A program made the position numbers and the translations under genes. A DNA stretch of 64,000 nt from the NCBI GenBank assembly GCA_905116865.2, contig CAJHNH020008532.1:531001-595000 (forward strand), in the 5' to 3' direction. The stretch comes from Candidula unifasciata. Taxonomy: Eukaryota > Mollusca > Gastropoda > Stylommatophora > Geomitridae. This document shows positions 58,690 through 64,000 of this stretch, piece after piece. How positions within the stretch are numbered: the first letter of the stretch is position 1; each line of letters opens with the position of its first letter. A model generated the notes under the pieces. The model was not told where the DNA came from, did not search any database, and saw only the letters and a program-made list of their open reading frames with translations.

Positions 58690-58945
58690 TAGTGTATGTG
58701 TTGAGCTAGGGTATGTGTGTTGCTATGGTATTTGCGGTATTAGGGTATGTATGGTATAAGAGGGGTGGTGGGGTATGTGTGTTATTATGGTTTTGTGTTG
58801 TTCAGGTATATGCGGTTTTAGGGCTTGTGTGTTGTTATGGTATGTGCGGTATTAGAGTATGTGTGGTGGTAGGATATGTGCGGTATTAGAGTATGTGTGG
58901 TGGTAGGGTATGTGCGGTTGTAGGGTATTATGGTGTTAGGTATGC
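58690..58945. repeat. degenerate GT-rich minisatellite
   Basis: Imperfect units of about 20-30 bp around GGTATGTGTGGTGGTAGG and GTATGTGCGGTATTAG, a probable decayed relative of the preceding array. Confidence 0.75.
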
Positions 58946-58949
58946 GCTG

Positions 58950-60149
58950 AGTGACAAACACATATAATAGTATATTGGAAATATGGAATGTATAATAACA
59001 ACACTTAACAAGAGAGCATGGTAAAGGGGCATCTCAATTATCTTACCATCTGTTTAGGGTCAGGGCAACTTTTCTGAGGTACTGAGTGGGCTGGGGTGAC
59101 CTGAGAACCCGGGTTGTGGTGGCCCTGCCCCCAACTGCCATCACACAACTCCCCCCCCCCCAACACACCACGCCCGACACCTGTATCCGAAGCCTTACGA
59201 CAGCGAGCACCCAATGTGTCACACGTTTTCGCTTATGAGTCAAAGACCGACCAGTGTCACCCTAATTACGTGCTGGCACTAAAAATTTCAACCTGGCACG
59301 CCTCGGGACATTTAACGAAATTGAAAAATTTAATGGTCGTTTGACAAGATGGTGCAAGGCTTCTCAAATTGTCTTTGTATTTGCAATTAGTAAAAAAAAA
59401 AAAAAAGGGGGGGGGGAGGGGCAAATATTGACACATTCAAACCCACATGGGTAAAACGTACAATTCAACACAAAGATTTTGTCATGTTGTCCAGAACTAA
59501 GATATGGTTACTGACAGGAGGCAGAAAAGGATGTTTCATCAGAGAAAACAAAAATTGGGTAGATAAAAAAAATTATATTACTCATTATTTTGAATGTAAT
59601 CGATAAAATCAATTGTAAACATGGAGTGCTGTAGTTCTACACGCCTGTTGCTGGAGACACCACTGCTTTATTCTGTTGGTCAACTAGGGGGTAAAAGTGA
59701 TGGGGATTCATTCCAATTTGGGGAAGGAATGGTTCAAGTATAGCGGCCTTGCTGATAAGATGCCTTCTGTGTCCTGGCTGCTTTGGTGGCGTCATTGTTG
59801 CTAGGTCCTTAATGCTGTGACATGTTGAGAAAAACGTTTTTGTCGTCTTTCGCGCGAAAATGATTGTGCAGATTTTTGTCTCCGCCATCTTGCCCACTCC
59901 CGTCCAGTTGCTGCCACACTTCATTTTCTGAGAGGTTTTATAATGATCTCCTGGTGTGTGTGTGTGTTTTTTTTTTTTAATATTTTAAAAACCTCGGTTA
60001 TATTTTCTTTTGTTCTCTTTCTTTCTGTTTTTCCTATGTTTCTTTCTTTCCTTCTTCAGTTTCTGCATTTTCTTTCTGCCTATTTTTCTTTCGTGTCTTA
60101 CTGATTGATTTTTAAAAATTACTTTTGTTTTCTTAAAATCATTCGTTAA

Positions 60150-60150
<1 letters not shown>
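58950..60150. other. no certain feature; one unrecognised open frame
   Basis: A minus-strand frame of 95 codons (59924-59637) begins MKCGSNWTGVGKMAETKICT and includes PPKQPGHRRHLISKAAILEP. I do not recognise it; Met start and length alone do not make it a gene. It could be retrotransposon or processed sequence. Runs of C (59151), A and G (59391-59415) and a GT/T tract (59955) occur here. Confidence 0.4.
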
Positions 60151-60665
<515 letters not shown>

Positions 60666-60744
60666 AATTGCAGGTTTCTTATCGTGCACATCCACTGTAT
60701 GTTGTTGCCGCGCCTGCTATTCTGTATGTTGTCACATATAAATC

Positions 60745-60870
60745 AGTGCAACTTGCCTAAAATGAGAGACCAACAGTACAGCAAGTTACCCGTAAACGTG
60801 TCAGTGAGGAGAGATGAGAGACCAACAGGACAGCAAGTTACCCGTAGACGTGTCAGTGAGGAGAGACGAA
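60745..60870. repeat. 54-bp tandem duplication
   Basis: Two copies of GAGAGACCAACAGTACAGCA, then AGTTACCCGTAAACGTGTCA and GTGAGGAGAGA, with two substitutions. Confidence 0.88.
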
Positions 60871-60884
60871 AAAGACAATGCGTG

Positions 60885-61555
60885 AGAGCATGTCAAATGA
60901 GAAATGGTAGGAACAATATATTAAATAATGTGTCAAATGAGAAATGGTAGCAAAAATATATTTAAAAAATGTGTCAAATGAGAAACTGAATGAACAATAT
61001 ATTAAATAATGTGTCAAATGAGAAATGGTAGCAAGAATATATTAAATAATGTGTCAAATGAGAAACTGGATGAACAATATATTAAATAATGTGTCAAATG
61101 AGAAATGGTAGCAACAATATATTAAATAATGTGTCAAATGAGAAATGATAGCAACAATATATTAAATAATGTGTCAAATGAGAAATGGTAGGCACGGTAT
61201 ATTAAATAATGAGTCAGATGAGAAATGGTAGCCACAATATATTAAATAATGTGTCAAATGAGAAACGGTAGGCACAGTATATTAAATAATGTGTCAGATG
61301 AGAAATGGTAGCAACAATATATTAAATAATGTGTCAAATGAGAAATGGTAACAACAATATATTTAATAATGTGTCAGATGAGAAATGGTAGCAACAATAT
61401 ATTTAAAAATGTGTCAGATGAGAAATGGTAGGAACAATATATTAAATAATGTGTCAAATGAGAAATGGTAGCAACAATATATTAAATTATGTGTCAGATG
61501 AGAAATGGTAGCAACAATATATTAAAAAACATGTCAGATGAGAAATGGGAGGAAT
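60885..61555. repeat. 40-bp minisatellite
   Basis: About 16 copies of GTGTCAAATGAGAAATGGTA and GCAACAATATATTAAATAAT; period exactly 40 through most of the array. Variants include CAGATG and GGCACAGTAT. Confidence 0.95.
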
Positions 61556-61654
61556 ATCAACATGACTCTACCCACTTGCACACCGCCTTCCAACCCCCCA
61601 TGTTAAGCTTTATAATCACAGTTCAGTGGAATGATTTCAGCCAGACAGCGTCAC

Positions 61655-62360
61655 ATTAGCTACTATGTCGTCATGTTAGCTAGACTGCCGTCATATTAGC
61701 TAGACTGCTGTCACATCAGCTAGACTGTGGTCACATTAGCTAGACTGCCGTCACATTAGCTAGACTGCCGTCACATTAGCTATACTGCCGTCACATTAGC
61801 TAGACTGCCGTCACATTAGCTAGACTGCCGTCACAATAGCTATACTGCGGTCACATTAGCTAGACTGTCGTCACAATAGCTAGACTGCGGTCACATTAGC
61901 TAGACTGCCGTGACATTAGCTAGACTGCCGTCACATTAGCTAGACTGCCGTCACATTAGCTAGACTGCCGTCACATTAGCTAGACTGCCGTCACATTAGC
62001 TAGACTGCCGTCACATTAGCTAGACTGCCGTCACATTAGCTAGACTGCCGTCATATTAGCTAGACTGCCGTCATGTTAGCTATACTGCCGTCACATTAGC
62101 TAGACTGTCGTCACATTAGCTAGACTGTCGTCACATTAGCTAGACTGCGGTCACATTAGCTAGACTGCCGTCACATTAGCTAGACTGTCGTCACATTAGC
62201 TAGACTGCCGTCACATTAGCTAGACTGCCGTCACATTAGCTAGACTGCCGTCACATTTGCTAGACTGTCGTCACATTAGCTAGACCGCCGTCACATTAGC
62301 TAGACTGCCGTCACATTAGCTAGACTGCCGTCACATTAGATAGACTGCCGTCACATTTGT
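61655..62360. repeat. 20-bp minisatellite
   Basis: About 35 copies of TAGACTGCCGTCACATTAGC in strict 20-bp register, with CCG/TCG/CGG and GACT/TACT variants. Confidence 0.97.
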
Positions 62361-62499
62361 TTTCAATTCCCATATGGTGGTCAGCGTTATTTCTAATTAC
62401 AGACTGCTTGCTACTGATACAGCAACAAGGGTGGTTGGTGTATACTGTCGCGGTTTACAGCTATTCTGCTATGTCTGCACATTTTGACCGAACACATCC

Positions 62500-62625
62500 A
62501 ATTTAAGCAAACTCTGTTTTACGATACGCTTTTCACTTGTTAGGGGGAGTATGTCTACCCCCCCCCCCCAAAAATCACCTTCCCACCCCTTCCCCCTCCC
62601 CCTCCCCAAAGGGATCTCGGAATCA
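62500..62625. repeat. dispersed repeat fragment with C runs
   Basis: TTTTACGATACGCTTTTCAC, a run of ten C, and CCCCTTCCCCCTCCCC. The tail resembles the 3' end of family A copies (TTACGACATGCTTTT... then a G or C run). Weak. Confidence 0.4.
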
Positions 62626-62862
62626 ACATGGGGAATCACCGTCTCATAATAACTATTAGTGTCCACGTTAAAAATCCATACAACACTTTGAAGAGATCAG
62701 ACAATAAAAGACAGGATGACTCAGCTTGCAAGAGGCCTAACGCAGCAATCTATAGAGATATTATATATATATTAAACAAACCAGATAATGTATTGTTTGG
62801 CACTCATGGAAAGAAGTAGAAAGAAAGAAGGACATACTTGACAACATAAAAATCGAAATCTA

Positions 62863-62955
62863 TAGTTACTGTGTCGGGAATCGAACCTGTCATCTCCAAA
62901 TGGCGTGTGCGCCTTGTTATGGAAACAAGTGTACTAAGAATGTAACCAACTACAC
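62863..62955 (-). mobile_element. tRNA-like sequence, antisense
   Basis: Complement includes TGTAGTTGGTTACATTCTTA (A-box-like) and CAGGTTCGATTCCCGACACA (B-box). Spacing is longer than in a standard tRNA, so it is more likely a SINE head than a functional tRNA gene. Confidence 0.5.
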
Positions 62956-63124
62956 ACCTCTAAGAAGGTGTTTTAATTGACCATGTCTATCGCACAGCTT
63001 GAAGTCCACAACTATGTCACTCGGGCAAGCTATAGAGAGCAGTCAAATGAGAGAAAACCAGCCTCAGTATAACAGAGTATCAACGTTTCTGTATGTGAAC
63101 TATGTGATCAGACCGCTACTCCCG

Positions 63125-63655
63125 CCTCAGACTGTTCAGTTTTAGCAGACACTGTTCAGTCATAGCAGACACTTTTCAGTCATAGCAATCCAGTCATAGC
63201 AGACACTGTTCAGTCAAGGCAGACACTGTTCAGTCATAGCAGACATTGTTCAGTCATAGCAGACACTGTTCAGTCATAGCAGACACTGTTCAGTCATAGC
63301 AGACATTGTTCAGTCATAGCAGACATTGTTCAGTTATTGCAGACACTGTTCAGTTATAGCAGACATTGTTCAGTCATAGCAGACACTGTTCGGTCATAGC
63401 AGACATTGTTCAGTCATAGCAGACATTTTTCAGTCATAGCAGACACTGTTCAGTCATAGCAGACACTGTTCAGTCATAGCAGACATTGTTCAGTTATAGC
63501 AGACACTGTTCAGTTATAGCAGAGACTGTTCAGTCATAGTAGACATTGTTCAGTCATAGCAGACATTGTTCAGTCATAGCAGACACTGTTCAGTCATAGC
63601 AGACACTGTTCAGTCATAGCAGACACTGTTCAGTCTTAGCAGACATTGTTTAGTG
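63125..63655. repeat. 20-bp minisatellite
   Basis: About 26 copies of AGACACTGTTCAGTCATAGC in 20-bp register, with CACT/CATT and CATAGC/TATAGC variants. One unit at about 63185 is shortened. Confidence 0.97.
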
Positions 63656-63834
63656 AAAGTAGAGACTGTTCCCAGAGCCAGTGGTACGACCCCGTGGTGC
63701 ACGAGACTGACGGTTGTTTACGAACACATCAACAACATCATTTTGAAAATGATCACCAACATCATCATAACATCCTATTTAGTTCATGAAAAAATATCAA
63801 ACCAGACTAAAAGTAGAACCTGCCAGTTTCACAA

Positions 63835-64000
63835 TATCACAAACGACAAGTGAATGTTGCATCTAGAGAGCCTTCACTAGCATATTAAACATATCACAAA
63901 CGACAAGTGAATGTTGCATCTAGAAAGCCTTCACTAGCATATTATACATATCACAAACGACAAGTGAATGTTGTAGCTAGAGAGCCTTCACTAGCAAATT
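63835..64000. repeat. 57-bp minisatellite, reaching the window edge
   Basis: Three copies of a unit containing ATCACAAACGACAAGTGAAT and GAGCCTTCACTAGCATATTA; it probably continues beyond the window. Confidence 0.9.

Noticed and set aside
62863..62955. Functional tRNA gene
   Set aside because: A B-box is present but the stems do not pair well and the spacing is too long. More likely a SINE head.

Overview
This is eukaryotic nuclear DNA from an animal: short exons bounded by GT/AG introns of up to 8 kb, tRNA-derived SINEs, MITEs, broken non-LTR retrotransposons and very many minisatellites. The only gene I can support is a neurexin of the long (alpha-type) class on the minus strand. The SINE families with tails of short CTTTAC-type repeats, and the repeat style generally, suggest a protostome invertebrate, probably a mollusc. 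That assignment is inference from style, not from a search.

Layout of the gene, read right to left. Nineteen coding exons lie between 46598 and 14. They encode the second half of LNS2 (46598-46440), LNS3 (42962-39395), EGF2 (36664-36547), LNS4 (36040-32198), LNS5 (28381-26677), EGF3 (23935-23816), LNS6 (23394-11938), a Thr-rich and acidic stalk (10083-7057) and the transmembrane segment, cytoplasmic tail and stop codon (243-14). All but one of the junctions have compatible intron phases, and together the exons give 3,330 nt (1,109 codons plus stop). The exception is a gap: the linker exon expected between LNS2 and LNS3 was not found. Signal peptide, LNS1, EGF1 and the first half of LNS2 must lie beyond 64000 or were not recognisable.

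The introns carry a long series of unrelated tandem arrays with periods from 10 to about 110 bp. Adding the lengths by eye gives roughly 24 kb of the 64 kb. From 46600 to 64000 there is only repeat-rich DNA: foldback MITEs, SINE copies, a retrotransposon tail, and arrays of 60, 41, 39, 40, 20 and 20 bp plus a large TTTC/TGTC block.

The most notable observation is in the intron at the position of canonical neurexin splice site 4 (inside LNS6). The first 6.3 kb of this intron is a 46-bp array whose unit is a copy of the exon's last 25 nt plus its 5' splice site, so the alternatively spliced hotspot of the family is followed by on the order of 120 copies of its own donor, several with the GT intact. 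A second, smaller case is at the LNS3 exon ending at 40952, where a 109-bp tandem duplication copies the exon end and its donor. A third array (28735-29080) looks as if it grew out of a retrotransposon motif. The window therefore shows minisatellites being born from local sequence, including exon edges.
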